Positions 1 through 8,377 of a stretch of DNA of 51,369 bases are shown one piece after another (position 1 is the stretch's first letter; each line of letters starts with the position of its first letter). A program made the translations under genes and the position numbers. The DNA comes from DASRDZ01 sp035652335. Its GTDB lineage: Bacteria; Chloroflexota; Dormibacteria; Aeolococcales; Aeolococcaceae. The stretch is from positions 1-51,369 of the forward strand of contig DASRDZ010000100.1 in assembly GCA_035652335.1 (NCBI GenBank). The letters are read 5' to 3'. The notes beneath the pieces were generated by a model. The model worked only from the letters and a program-made list of their open reading frames with translations. It was not told the DNA's origin and did not search any database.

Positions 1-96
1 TGTGCCACGAGAGCCCTCCCCAGGTTGGGTCGTCAAGCAACCCGCACCTTCAGGAAGGGCTCTCGCTTATGTCAACAACGTCTGTGGGCGCTACAA

Positions 97-1209
97 CTAG
101 GCGCCCGCCCTCGACCGTCTGCGCCGCCGGCGCAGCGCGAGCAGGCCCAGCGGGGGAGCGAGCGCAAGGGCGATCAGCGCCGCCAGCGACGACGCGGCGA
201 TGTGCGCCTGCGGCGTGTACGCAGACACCGGAACGGCGGGATGCGGCGTGCTGGTGCTGAAGGGCAGCGCGAACGAGACCAATCGGATGTCGCCGCCAGG
301 GCTGACGGTCATGTCGTAGTCCACGGTGGGACTCGACGCGTCGAGCACCAGGTGGGTCACCCAGCCGTCGCCGGGCACCCAGGACATGTTGCGGTCCCTG
401 GAGAGGTCGGTGTGCAGCCGCGGGCTCATCGGCTCCTGCGCCTGCAGCACGAAGCCGGGCGCGCCGGGCAGCTCGTCGCCCACGCTGGTCGCGGGCAGCC
501 CGAAGAGCCCGAACTCCTCGCCGGTGCTGGGACGCGAGTCGGTGAGCAGGAAGATGTCGGCGCTCACCGGGTCGAGCGCGTTGGCCAGCACCTCCAGCGG
601 CACCCAGAGGCGCGGTGTGGGCATGGTGATCAGCACCGGCGTGCCGTCGCCCTGGAAGCGTCCCAGCGCGTTGGCCTTCTGCACGTCGTACCTCGCCGCC
701 ATGAAGATGGGGCTGGCCTTGGCGTAGAGCTCGATGTGGGCGCGCGTCTCGTCGTTGAGGGCGAAGTCGTTGTCCTTGCACCACTGCAGCACCTCGTCCG
801 CGGAGCCCTTCAGCACGGTGAGGTCGACGGCCTCGACGGTGGTCTGCTCGATGACCTGCGCCGACTTCGCCGTGGCGCTGAGCGCGTCCGGGGCGCCGGC
901 GCCGGCTTCGGCCAGGGGTGGCGAGAACTCCTGCACCAGGCGCTGCAGCGTCCAGCGGCCACCCGCCTCGACGCTGGTGGGGATGGCGGGCAGCGGCACG
1001 ATCCAGCCGACGTCGCTGGCCACGCCCTGGTAGGCGAAGCTGGTCAGGTAGTGCTCGACGCCGTCATGCCAGGCGACGAAGGTGGTCGCCCTGGCCAGGC
1101 GCACCGCGCCGTTGCGCGCCACCAGCCCGCCGCACGCGGCCACGCTCTGCACGCCGGCGGCCAGCAGGGTGGCGGCGACGGCGGCACCGCAGATCACTCG
1201 TCGCAGCAT
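97..1209 (-). CDS. DUF2330-type secreted, membrane-anchored protein
   Basis: A 370-residue protein with an N-terminal signal peptide (hydrophobic residues 7-22, ending near a VAACGG segment), a long extracytoplasmic region, and a C-terminal hydrophobic helix (about 340-358) followed by an Arg-rich tail, so it should be held in the membrane with most of its mass outside. The early segment after the signal, with CGGLV and a VGWIVPLP stretch, resembles the DUF2330 family of exported proteins of unknown function. The start is supported by GGAGG about 8 nt before the ATG. It is transcribed alone, away from the MFS gene's 3' end. Function is not known; the family match is by pattern and not by search. 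Confidence 0.75.
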   Translation of the reverse strand: MLRRVICGAAVAATLLAAGVQSVAACGGLVARNGAVRLARATTFVAWHDGVEHYLTSFAYQGVASDVGWIVPLPAIPTSVEAGGRWTLQRLVQEFSPPLAEAGAGAPDALSATAKSAQVIEQTTVEAVDLTVLKGSADEVLQWCKDNDFALNDETRAHIELYAKASPIFMAARYDVQKANALGRFQGDGTPVLITMPTPRLWVPLEVLANALDPVSADIFLLTDSRPSTGEEFGLFGLPATSVGDELPGAPGFVLQAQEPMSPRLHTDLSRDRNMSWVPGDGWVTHLVLDASSPTVDYDMTVSPGGDIRLVSFALPFSTSTPHPAVPVSAYTPQAHIAASSLAALIALALAPPLGLLALRRRRRRSRAGA

Positions 1210-1560
1210 GTGCTTCCCTCCGCGCCCGGTCGAGCCGATCAGTGGGCGCTGACACAGCTACGACGCGCCACCCCGCGCGCAGGTTCCCACGCTGGAGGAG
1301 CGGGAGTGCGGAGCCCCGGGGTGGGGCGCGGCCAGGACAGGGAACCCGGCCGCGCCGCCAGGGGAAAGGGGCAGGGTGCCTGTGGCGACGTCGCGACGTT
1401 GACTGCCATGCGCCAGAGGCTGAGCAGACAGTACGGCGGCTCCAGCTCGGGGGCACGCGCGGCTGCCGTTTCGTGATCCGGTCTTGGCTGGCCTTAACAC
1501 GCAGTGTCATCTCCGTCGCGACCGTCACGGCCGATCGCGTCGAGGGCACCAGCCTCCAGC
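1210..1560. other. Intergenic stretch without a convincing gene
   Basis: This 351-bp gap separates the DUF2330 gene start from the 3' end of the MFS gene, both on the minus strand. Open frames here are Arg/Pro/Ala-rich shadows of GC-rich DNA. It presumably holds the promoter of the DUF2330 gene, but I could not identify a clear -10/-35 pair. Confidence 0.5.
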
Positions 1561-2814
1561 TCAGCTCCCGCCGGGCGATCCCGAGGCCGCGCGCCCGCGC
1601 GCGCGAGCGCGCCGCTGCGGCTCAAGCATGAGCAGCGGCCCGAGCGTGCTCAGCGCGATGAGTGCGGCGCCGACGGCGAACGCCGCGGTGACGGAGTGCG
1701 CCACCACCGGCCCGCTCAGCGCCGATCCGGTTGGATAGCCGACGAAGTTCAGGCTCATCGAGACCGCGAAGGCGCGTCCGAACCAGGCGGGGTCGGTGAC
1801 GCGCTGGCGCAGCGAGAACAGCCCGATGTCGAGCGGCCCGTTGGACAGTCCGAAGATGGCCATTCCCACCGCCGCGACCAGCATCGAACCGGACAGCGCC
1901 AGTGTGACCATGGCCACCACCGAGCCGAGGCAGCCGGCGATCATCAGCTCCCGTTCGCGTCCTTCCGAATCGATCCGGCCGCTGAGCAGCCCGGCCACGA
2001 TGCCCGCGCCGCCGAGCACCGCGAAGAGCGCGCCCACCTGCGTCGAGCCGCCGTGCAGGCGGGTGAGCACGAGCACCGGCAGGGCGACGGTGATCACCCC
2101 CTGGCCCATGTTGTAGACGGAGAGCGTCACCGCCAGCGCGCGCAGGCCGCGGTTGCGGAGCACGTAGAGGAGCCCGCTCCAGGCGTCGCGCAGCACCGTG
2201 CCGCGCGGTGCGGTGGCGGGCGGCGCGATGTGCATGCCCGCCAGCAGCGCGGCCGCGCACGCCCAGATCGCGGCCGGGACGAGCAGGGCGTACGTCGTGC
2301 CCGCCAGCGCCACGATGACGCCGGCGAGGCCCGGCCCCACCACGGTGGCGACGACGAACGCGCCGCTGTCGCTGGCGTTGGCGCGGTCCCAGAGCGGGCG
2401 CGGCACGATCAGGGGGAACAGCGACCGCGTCCCCGAGTTGCTGAGCGGCATCGTCAGCGATGCCAGCCCGACGATGAGCACCAGCATCCACGGCTGCAGC
2501 ACACCGGCGCGCGCCAGGAGCACCACCAGCACCAGCGCGGCCGCCCCGGTGGCGAAGTCGAGCATGATCAGGGGGATGCGCGCGCCCCGGTCGAGGATGG
2601 CGCCCGCGATGGGGCTGACCAGCAGTCCCGGGACGATGGCGGTGAGCACCACCAGGCCGGAGAGCTGGGGCGACCTCCACCGGTCGAGCACGAACAGCAC
2701 CAGCAGCAGCGCGTTCATCTGGTTCGAGGTGCGCGACAGGAGGGCGGAACCGACGAGGCGGCCGAAGCCGGGCACGGCGAACAGGGCGCGGTAGGACGGG
2801 GAGGTGCTGCTCAT
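1561..2814 (-). CDS. MFS transporter (EntS/MFS_3-like exporter)
   Basis: A 417-residue polytopic membrane protein with about 12 hydrophobic segments. Between helices 2 and 3 it has a loop of the form GAILDRGAR, which resembles the major facilitator motif A region. The overall shape, with an N-terminal SPSYRALFAVPGFGRL stretch, resembles the EntS/MFS_3 exporters used for siderophores or drugs; the substrate cannot be told from sequence. The frame is open for 68 further codons upstream, but that extension is low-complexity Arg/Ala-rich sequence and overlaps the gene on the other strand, so the ATG at 2814 is chosen. Confidence 0.85.
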   Translation of the reverse strand: MSSTSPSYRALFAVPGFGRLVGSALLSRTSNQMNALLLVLFVLDRWRSPQLSGLVVLTAIVPGLLVSPIAGAILDRGARIPLIMLDFATGAAALVLVVLLARAGVLQPWMLVLIVGLASLTMPLSNSGTRSLFPLIVPRPLWDRANASDSGAFVVATVVGPGLAGVIVALAGTTYALLVPAAIWACAAALLAGMHIAPPATAPRGTVLRDAWSGLLYVLRNRGLRALAVTLSVYNMGQGVITVALPVLVLTRLHGGSTQVGALFAVLGGAGIVAGLLSGRIDSEGRERELMIAGCLGSVVAMVTLALSGSMLVAAVGMAIFGLSNGPLDIGLFSLRQRVTDPAWFGRAFAVSMSLNFVGYPTGSALSGPVVAHSVTAAFAVGAALIALSTLGPLLMLEPQRRARARGRAASGSPGGS

Positions 2815-2971
2815 CCTCTGGAGGGCGCGTGCGGAGCCGACGCGGACCCCGTCGAGGGTACTCCGTTTGTGACGGTGGGCCAGCGGCGCCGCGACGGTCC
2901 GCCGGACGGCGGTGCCACCACGCCCGTGACGATGTAGGGTTCTCTGACAGAGGAATGCGGATTGGTCAGCC

Positions 2972-3376
2972 GTGGCGGTGCCCGCCGCCTCGGCCGGGAG
3001 GTCGATGGTGGACCCCAACGTCGGTCACGAGCCCGAGGTGATGCACGAGGCGATCCGTGCCGTCGCACGTGCCACGGCGCTGGCCAGCTGCACCGAGGAG
3101 CTGCTCTCGCGCGCGGTCGAGCTGGTCGGCCACGCGGCGCAGGTGGTGGCGATGGAGGCTGCCCCGGACGACTGGGTGGCGCAGGTGCGCGCCCAGACCG
3201 CGGTGGTCAGCATGGAGTCGGCGCGGGCTCAGGCGGCGGCGGTGTACGAGCACGTCGCCTCGGCGGCGGCGTCGCTGGCCAGCGCCGCGGGGATGATGGG
3301 CGACTTCGTCGGCGACCACGACGCGGCGCGCGCCGCGCTGCCGCTGCGCTGGAAGGACGCGCCGGGAGCGGTCTAG
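2972..3376 (+). CDS. Small Ala-rich helical protein, unknown function
   Basis: A 134-residue protein with a GTG start at 2972 (an ATG at 3005 is the alternative). It is Ala/Val/Glu-rich and predicted almost entirely helical, with no signal peptide or membrane segment. I do not recognise a family. Two conserved-looking features are a CTEELLSRAVELVGHAAQ helix and a C-terminal ALPLRWKDAPG tail. It is divergent from the MFS gene and convergent with the secreted-protein gene at 3427, with a strong hairpin between the two stop codons. The in-frame codon usage is like that of its neighbours, which supports it being real. Confidence 0.55.
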   Translation: MAVPAASAGRSMVDPNVGHEPEVMHEAIRAVARATALASCTEELLSRAVELVGHAAQVVAMEAAPDDWVAQVRAQTAVVSMESARAQAAAVYEHVASAAASLASAAGMMGDFVGDHDAARAALPLRWKDAPGAV

Positions 3377-3385
3377 CCGCCGCAT

Positions 3386-3420
3386 GTCTGTGGGGTGAGC
3401 GCGGCGCCCACCCCACAGAC
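3386..3420. terminator. Bidirectional hairpin between convergent genes
   Basis: A perfect 12-bp inverted repeat (GTCTGTGGGGTG at 3386-3397, its complement ending at 3420) with an 11-nt GC-rich loop lies between two convergent stop codons (3376 and 3427). There is no clear U-tract on either strand, so this is a terminator-like stem by position and not a textbook intrinsic terminator. Confidence 0.6.
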
Positions 3421-3426
3421 GCCGGC

Positions 3427-4008
3427 CTACGCGGAGACTCCCGTTGCCTCCCACGTGCCCGCGTACGTGGCGGACGTGATGATGGCCGGAGGCGTCTGGT
3501 TGGGCAGGAGCACCCCGTCCGACCGGGCCGCCGTCGTATAGGTTGAGCAGCCGCCGAAGACGGGGAACTCCGAGCACACGGTCACCGCGCCCGTGAGAGC
3601 GATGTGCGTGTCGGCTCCGTCGCGCACATAGACCCCGTTCATGTTGATCGTGATGGTCATGAAGCCGATCCCGCCCGGCGTCGTCCCGACGCCCGTCGCG
3701 GTGAAGGAATTGACGCTCCCGACGCCCCCGGCGCAGTTCTCGACGATGGAGTTGCCGCTGGCGTTGGCCGTCATGTCCGTCAGGTAGATGACGCCGCGGT
3801 CCGACGTGTTGAACACGCCGGTGAACACGACGGACTGGAAGGTCCATGCCTGGTCGTCGACCAGCTGGAGGCAGTTGAAGCCCGGCGTGAACAGGACCGT
3901 GCCCGTGATCACGCCGTTGCCATTCATCACCCCCGCAGCAGCAGCCGGTTGTATCGCCATGGCGAGCACCGCCAAGGCGATTGCAGAGCGCCGAACCATC
4001 CGCAGCAT
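3427..4008 (-). CDS. Secreted beta-rich protein, family A member 1
   Basis: A 193-residue exported protein with signal peptide residues 1-25 (ending AAAAG) followed by a Gly/Thr/Ser/Val-rich, probably all-beta domain. It has the same length as the divergent gene at 4404 and shares two motifs with it: SGNSIVENCAGGVGSV here against SGSSIVENLATGVGSI there, and near the C-terminus PPAIITSATYAGTW against PPAPITSASFAGTY. Overall identity is low, so they are diverged paralogs. Cysteines at the middle and near VCSEFPVFGGC may form disulfides. A strong GGAGGTGGAGAC precedes the ATG. Function is unknown; its position next to a sigma/propeller operon suggests a cell-surface or secreted output protein. 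Confidence 0.8.
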   Translation of the reverse strand: MLRMVRRSAIALAVLAMAIQPAAAAGVMNGNGVITGTVLFTPGFNCLQLVDDQAWTFQSVVFTGVFNTSDRGVIYLTDMTANASGNSIVENCAGGVGSVNSFTATGVGTTPGGIGFMTITINMNGVYVRDGADTHIALTGAVTVCSEFPVFGGCSTYTTAARSDGVLLPNQTPPAIITSATYAGTWEATGVSA

Positions 4009-4234
4009 GTCTCCACCTCCGCACCCGCGCGAGGCTGCGGCGAGGGCCAGGCGTGCGACGCCGCCCGTGCCGGCCCTGCACCGAGTCTGCAGGTGCTCCT
4101 CACACTCCCTTCCGCCCCCGAACGCCGCCGCGCGATCGCGGGTCTCTGGAGCGAGTCATAGCAGACAATTCGTTGCAGTGCAAGGGGCTGTTGTTATCGT
4201 GGCATTTGAGGCTATGGCGCTGTCGTTGTCGTTG

Positions 4235-4263
4235 TTGACTCACCATCGGACGAGACATAGCAT
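4235..4263 (+). promoter_or_regulatory. Predicted promoter of the 4404 secreted-protein gene
   Basis: TTGACT at 4235-4240, a 17-bp spacer, and TAGCAT at 4258-4263 form a good housekeeping-type promoter. It lies in a locally AT-richer stretch between the divergent secreted-protein genes and would give a leader of about 130 nt before the ATG at 4404. Confidence 0.5.
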
Positions 4264-4403
4264 GCCGTCACGCGCGACCTCGGCGGGACGGAGGAGGACA
4301 TCGGGGGATCGCCTATCGATGTGACATGGAGCAGTGGCTTCGATTCCAGCGACGGAGCGCGTCTGCGCTCCCCGATCGGTCAGCGAACAAGGAAGGGAGA
4401 ACC

Positions 4404-4985
4404 ATGTTCGATCTCAGAGTTGCCGGACTCAGACGCTGTGTCGTCGCGCTCACCCTGGCGGCGGTGATGGCGGCACCACTCCCGGCCCAGGCGCAGGAGG
4501 CGGGAGTGACGGCCGGTGTCGCTTCCGCGACCTTCAGCTACTCGCCGGGCTTCGCGTTCCCGCCGGCTCCCGTGTCGGATCAGACCTTCTCGCTGTCGGG
4601 AAGCATGACGGGAGCGATCGCCGGCGCCGGATCGCTCAACGAAGCGGGAACCTACACCGCCTCGCTCACGGGCAGCGGAAGCTCGATCGTCGAGAACCTG
4701 GCGACGGGCGTCGGGTCCATCGACGTCACTGGATCAGGGGAGATCAACTGCACGGCGGGATGCGTCGGCCTCTCACCGATCGTCATCCAGTGCAGGGGCT
4801 TCTACTATCGATGGGACGGCCACATCTACTTCTGGCTGACCTGCACCGTGTCGATCGACGGCGTTCCCATCATCACCTTCGTCATCTGCTTCTACGGGGT
4901 GCTCATCTACAACCAGCTGCCCCCGGCGCCGATCACCTCGGCGTCGTTCGCCGGCACCTACAACGGGGCGGGCATCACACCGTAG
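4404..4985 (+). CDS. Secreted beta-rich protein, family A member 2
   Basis: A 193-residue exported protein. The signal peptide spans residues 1-31 (basic start, hydrophobic LTLAAVMAAPLPAQA, Ala-x-Ala cleavage). The mature part is Gly/Ser/Thr-rich and probably beta-stranded, with a central hydrophobic, aromatic, Cys-containing stretch (about 130-165, IQCRGFYYRWDG and on). It pairs with the divergent gene 3427-4008: equal length, a shared SIVEN...GVGSI motif and a shared C-terminal PP-x-ITSASFAG motif. The start at 4404 is preferred to an upstream in-frame ATG because a purine-rich GGAAGGGAGA sits just before it and the signal peptide begins there. It converges on the propeller gene at 5059. 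Function is unknown. Confidence 0.8.
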   Translation: MFDLRVAGLRRCVVALTLAAVMAAPLPAQAQEAGVTAGVASATFSYSPGFAFPPAPVSDQTFSLSGSMTGAIAGAGSLNEAGTYTASLTGSGSSIVENLATGVGSIDVTGSGEINCTAGCVGLSPIVIQCRGFYYRWDGHIYFWLTCTVSIDGVPIITFVICFYGVLIYNQLPPAPITSASFAGTYNGAGITP

Positions 4986-5005
4986 CGGTCGACGGTGTTC
5001 TCTTT

Positions 5006-5034
5006 GGGGGGCTGCCGGTGGCCGGCGGCCCCCC
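5006..5034. terminator. Strong GC hairpin between convergent genes
   Basis: A 13-bp stem (GGGGGGCTGCCGG with its near-perfect complement, one G-U pair) closed by a 3-nt loop lies between the stop at 4985 and the convergent stop at 5059. No U-run follows on either strand. The position and strength suggest a bidirectional transcription barrier. Confidence 0.55.
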
Positions 5035-5058
5035 AACTCGATTCGCCGGGTGGGCGGC

Positions 5059-6195
5059 TCAGCCGGTCCCGGGGGCGACGTGGACGACCGCGCCCTGCGC
5101 GGTGGCGAGCCACAGTGACCCGTCGTCGGCGGCGGTGGCGACGCCCGTGGGCTGGATCAGCGGCAGCTGCGTCACGTGCAGGGTGCGGCGGTCGACGCGC
5201 ACCAGTGCGTTGGTGACCGTCACCCACACGGCGTCGTTGGTCGCGGCGATTGTCAGCGGGTCGGTGACGCCCCACGTCGCGGTGCCGCCGACGCCCGCCT
5301 GCTGCGTGATCAGCGTGCTGGCGGCGTCGAGGTGCTGCACGCTCCGGGCCGCGAGGTTGCGGAACCACACACCGTCGCCGCTGGCCACGACGGCGTCGAC
5401 GACGTAGTCGGAGCCCGGTGCGGCGCTGAGAAGCTTCGATGCGACATTCGTCGTCGGGTCGATGCGCGACAGCTCGCCCTCCCGCTCCGACACCACCCAG
5501 ACACCGCCCGCGCCCGCCGCGATCGGGCCCGGGTCGGTGACGGCGACCGACGCCTCGACGGTCCCGCTCGCCACCGCGACGCGCAGCACACGATCGGCCT
5601 GGGACGCGGTGACCCACACGTCCGACCCCAGAACCGCGAGCGACGACGGACGCACGCCCAGGGCGATGCGCTGCGCAACGCGATTCGTCGCGGGATCGAC
5701 TCGCACCAGCGCATCGTCGACGGCCGAGGTCACCCACACCGCGCCGGGTGACGTGGCCACTGCGTCGAAGGCGTCAGCGGACGCCAGTCGCGACACGGCG
5801 ATGGGGATGGTGGCGGCGATGCGCCCGCTTCGTGGATCGATGCGCAGCAGCTTCCCCGAGGCGTCGTCGGGCACCCACACGCCACCCTCGCCGGCGGCGA
5901 TGGTGAACACCGGGTCGGCGACGCTGACGCTGGAGATCACCCGTCCCGCATTGGTCGACGGCGCAACCGAGGGGCCGGGGTGAGCGGGGCTGCGGCCCAG
6001 CGTGGCCCAGAGGACCCCGAAGAGCAGCGCCGCGGTGGCCACGCCGGCGGCGAAGCCCTCCCAGCGCGGATGGCCACGGCGCGCCGCCGCACCCGGAAGC
6101 GGCAGCCGTCGCCGCGGCGCAGCCGCGGCGTCCTCGAGCGTTTCGGCCAGACGCTGCCGCAACCGCTGCTCGAATCCGTCCATCCCGTCAGCCAT
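5059..6195 (-). CDS. Membrane-anchored beta-propeller in anti-sigma position
   Basis: A 378-residue protein with a short cytoplasmic head (about 1-46, containing FEQRLRQRLAETLED), one transmembrane helix (about 47-66) and a large extracytoplasmic domain made of repeats of the form GxVWVxxxxxxxLxRIDPxTxxV, typical of YncE/NHL-like beta-propellers. The ATG overlaps the end of the ECF sigma gene by 8 bp, so the two should be translationally coupled. Position, short cytoplasmic head and single helix suggest an anti-sigma factor or signal receptor for that sigma. The classical zinc-binding HxxxCxxC anti-sigma motif is absent. A second ATG 12 nt downstream is possible. Confidence 0.75.
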   Translation of the reverse strand: MADGMDGFEQRLRQRLAETLEDAAAAPRRRLPLPGAAARRGHPRWEGFAAGVATAALLFGVLWATLGRSPAHPGPSVAPSTNAGRVISSVSVADPVFTIAAGEGGVWVPDDASGKLLRIDPRSGRIAATIPIAVSRLASADAFDAVATSPGAVWVTSAVDDALVRVDPATNRVAQRIALGVRPSSLAVLGSDVWVTASQADRVLRVAVASGTVEASVAVTDPGPIAAGAGGVWVVSEREGELSRIDPTTNVASKLLSAAPGSDYVVDAVVASGDGVWFRNLAARSVQHLDAASTLITQQAGVGGTATWGVTDPLTIAATNDAVWVTVTNALVRVDRRTLHVTQLPLIQPTGVATAADDGSLWLATAQGAVVHVAPGTG

Positions 6196-6733
6196 CGGTG
6201 CCGTCCTCACCGCCGTCGAGCCAGAGCCGCAGCCGCTTGCGCGCCTCGCGGAGCTGGACCACCACCGTGCCCGGCGCGCAGCCAAGGGTGTTCGCCACGT
6301 CGAGCGTGCTGAGGTCCTCGCAGTAGCGGAGGACGACGCAGGCGCGCATCCGCGGCGGCAGCGATGCCAGCGCCGCCGCGACGTCGGCGCTGGCCATGGG
6401 CCACTCCGTCGTCGCGGCGGCTCGGTCGAGGCGGAGCAGCCGGCTCATCTCGCGCCGCAGGCGGCGCCGGCGCTCGATGACGAGGCGCACCAGCGTGGTG
6501 CGCAGCCACGGCCAGACCGGTTCGTAGAGGTACTCCGGATCGCGCTGCAGTGCGCGCAGGGCGCGGATGAAGACCTCCTGCGCCAGGTCCTCGCCGGCGT
6601 CGAGGTCACCGCTGAGCACGCGTGCGAGCGCGACCAGCCTGGTGCCCTCGCGGGCGTAGATCGCCGCGAGGGCCTGGTCGACCGCCGGGGTCGCCGCCGG
6701 CTCGGGCATCACCGCTGTCGTCCTCGCATCCAC
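6188..6733 (-). CDS. ECF-type RNA polymerase sigma factor
   Basis: A 181-residue sigma-70 family factor of the extracytoplasmic-function type. Region 2 is seen as LVALARVLSGDLDAGEDLAQ followed by EVFIRALRAL and a PWLRTTLVRLVIERRRR stretch. Region 4 is seen as LPPRMRACVVLRYCEDLS and a helix-turn-helix with TLGCAPGTVVVQL. The length and form fit SigE-like actinobacterial ECF proteins. It lies 9 bp after the propeller lipoprotein gene and overlaps the membrane propeller gene, so all three probably form one operon. The flanking propellers likely sense an envelope signal. Confidence 0.9.
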   Translation of the reverse strand: MDARTTAVMPEPAATPAVDQALAAIYAREGTRLVALARVLSGDLDAGEDLAQEVFIRALRALQRDPEYLYEPVWPWLRTTLVRLVIERRRRLRREMSRLLRLDRAAATTEWPMASADVAAALASLPPRMRACVVLRYCEDLSTLDVANTLGCAPGTVVVQLREARKRLRLWLDGGEDGTDG

Positions 6734-6742
6734 TCTGCCCGG

Positions 6743-7840
6743 TCACGCGGCCGGCGTGATTCGCGAGAGGGAGCCGTCATTGCTGATCACCCAGATGGAG
6801 TGCCCATCATCGGCGATCCCCGCGGCGCCCGTCAGGGGAAGCTGCGCGACGGCACCGCCCGTCGTCGGGTCGAGCCGGAAGAGACCGAAATCGGCGTCGA
6901 TCAGCCAGGTCCCGTTCGCGCCGCCGACGAGACCGCGTTCGACGTGCGCCTTGCCGGGCGCGGCAGGCGCGTCGTGGGTGCTCCCCGTCGCGGCATCGAT
7001 GACCTTCGCCGTGTCGCCCTCGGTGACGACGTACAGCGACGATCCCAGCGGCGCCGCGTCGAGGCAGAAGATCGACGAGCCGGTGCTGAAGTCGAAGTGG
7101 CTCTGCACGGCCCCGCTCGACGGGTCGAGTCGCGTCACCGCGGGCGCGCCGCCGGCGTCGCAGAGCCATATCGACCCCGCGGCGAGGGTGACGGACTCCG
7201 CGCTGAGGTGGTGCGAGAGCGTGCCGGTGATCGCATTGGTGTGCGGGTCGATCTGGGTGTAGGAGTCGGCGAAGTAGTTGGCGGACCAGACCACCCCGGG
7301 GGTGGTGTAGACCTGCGGGGCCGCCGTCGCACCGACGGAGATGGTGGCGACCGCCCTGTTGCTGGCGGGGTCGATGTGCGTGATGGTCCCATCCGCGTCG
7401 TTGGCGACCCACACCCCGCCGTCACCGACCGCGAGATTGCCGCAGCCTCGGCCGGTGCTGCAGCCGGGGTGAAGGGGGATGGTCGCGGCCACCGCGCCGG
7501 TCGCCTCGGTGACTCGCGTCACCATCCCGGTGTCGCCGTTGTAGATCCAGACCGAGGTGCCGTCGGCGGCGATGCCGTAGTTGTCGTCCTTGCTGGTCAG
7601 CGCGCCGATCGACGGGATGGTGGCGGCGACGGTGCCCGCGGCGGGCAGGGCGGAGGCCGTGGATGTGCTCGTCGAGGTGTGCGATGTCGTGGCGCTGGCC
7701 GTGGCCGCGGGTGGCGTCGTGGTCGAGGACGAGCAGCCGGTGACGGCGAGGGCGAGCAGGATGGCCCCGGCGGCCACCCCGGCGGGGGCGTGGCGCGGCG
7801 ATGCGGCGGCGGGTGCGCTGGACTGACGCGACGGGCCCAT
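6743..7840 (-). CDS. Beta-propeller lipoprotein (YncE-like)
   Basis: A 365-residue lipoprotein. The start at 7840 places a lipobox (LAVTGC, Cys36) at the end of a hydrophobic stretch. A Ser/Thr-rich linker (about 40-75) follows, then a propeller domain with repeats such as GGVWVANDADGTITHIDP and GSIWLCDAGG. The repeats resemble those of the membrane-bound propeller encoded two genes downstream, so the two may be paralogs that act together outside the membrane. Pairs of Cys (CSTGRGC, FCLD) may form disulfides. It is the first gene of the sigma operon. The frame extends upstream, but the extension is Arg-rich shadow. Confidence 0.8.
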   Translation of the reverse strand: MGPSRQSSAPAAASPRHAPAGVAAGAILLALAVTGCSSSTTTPPAATASATTSHTSTSTSTASALPAAGTVAATIPSIGALTSKDDNYGIAADGTSVWIYNGDTGMVTRVTEATGAVAATIPLHPGCSTGRGCGNLAVGDGGVWVANDADGTITHIDPASNRAVATISVGATAAPQVYTTPGVVWSANYFADSYTQIDPHTNAITGTLSHHLSAESVTLAAGSIWLCDAGGAPAVTRLDPSSGAVQSHFDFSTGSSIFCLDAAPLGSSLYVVTEGDTAKVIDAATGSTHDAPAAPGKAHVERGLVGGANGTWLIDADFGLFRLDPTTGGAVAQLPLTGAAGIADDGHSIWVISNDGSLSRITPAA

Positions 7841-7860
7841 GTGACGTCCCCTCGGTGCGC

Positions 7861-7886
7861 GGAGCCGCAGATCCTGCGTCGGCTCC
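7861..7886 (-). promoter_or_regulatory. Hairpin in the leader of the sigma/propeller operon
   Basis: GGAGCCG (7861-7867) and CGGCTCC (7880-7886) form a 7-bp stem, with an inner GCAG/CTGC pairing in the loop, 20-46 nt upstream of the ATG at 7840. It could be an operator or a leader structure; nothing else supports a role. Confidence 0.25.
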
Positions 7887-8095
7887 CGAGGTTCAGTACG
7901 CCGCCGAGGGGTGGATGCTGGTAGAGCCGGTCGCACCCCGGCGGTGCACTGTGTCAGGGGAGTGGCGCGCTTCGTGCGATCAGCAGACCGCGGGTCAGAC
8001 CTTCCGACTTCTCAATGTCGCGGCCAGCGGCGTGTCCGACGCCGGCGCTCTACCGGCATCCCGCTGGTGCGACTTATCGCTGCCTGGTCACACCC

Positions 8096-8125
8096 TTGAC
8101 GCGCCAGTCGGACCATCCCTAAAAT
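8096..8125 (+). promoter_or_regulatory. Promoter of the toxin-antitoxin pair (leaderless)
   Basis: TTGACG (8096-8101), an 18-bp spacer and TAAAAT (8120-8125) form the best promoter in the window. The ATG of the antitoxin starts only 6 nt after the -10 box, so the transcript should begin at or next to the start codon and lack a ribosome-binding leader. Confidence 0.65.
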
Positions 8126-8131
8126 GCTCGG

Positions 8132-8377
8132 ATGGAGATCGTCCTGGCTGCCGCCCTGCGGCGGAAGAACCAGCTGACCTGGCCCGACGAGATCGTCCGG
8201 CGCATGGGACTCCACGAGGGGAGCCAGCTGCAAATCGTGTTCGACGAGACCACCGGTGAGGTCAGGGTGCGCCACCGCCCCGAGAGCTATGCCGGGATCC
8301 TTCGAGGTGTCTACGGAACCGCCGAGGAGGCCGAGCAGTACCTCGCTGACGAGCGCGCGAGCTGGCCTGGTCGGTGA
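8132..8377 (+). CDS. AbrB/MazE-type antitoxin
   Basis: An 81-residue protein with an N-terminal SpoVT/AbrB swapped-hairpin DNA-binding fold (residues 1-50: RRKNQLTWPDEIVRRMGLHEG, then a short beta segment) and a C-terminal acidic helix (EEAEQYLADERASW) of the kind that wraps onto a cognate toxin. The gene directly precedes and overlaps by 4 bp (GTGA) a PIN-domain toxin, the usual antitoxin-first order. Such antitoxins normally repress their own promoter, here the TTGACG/TAAAAT site just upstream. Confidence 0.85.
   Translation: MEIVLAAALRRKNQLTWPDEIVRRMGLHEGSQLQIVFDETTGEVRVRHRPESYAGILRGVYGTAEEAEQYLADERASWPGR

Noticed and set aside
25..1476. A long plus-strand frame over the DUF2330 gene
   Set aside because: Arg/Gly/Ala-rich shadow; the minus-strand frame has a signal peptide, a membrane anchor and a good ribosome site.
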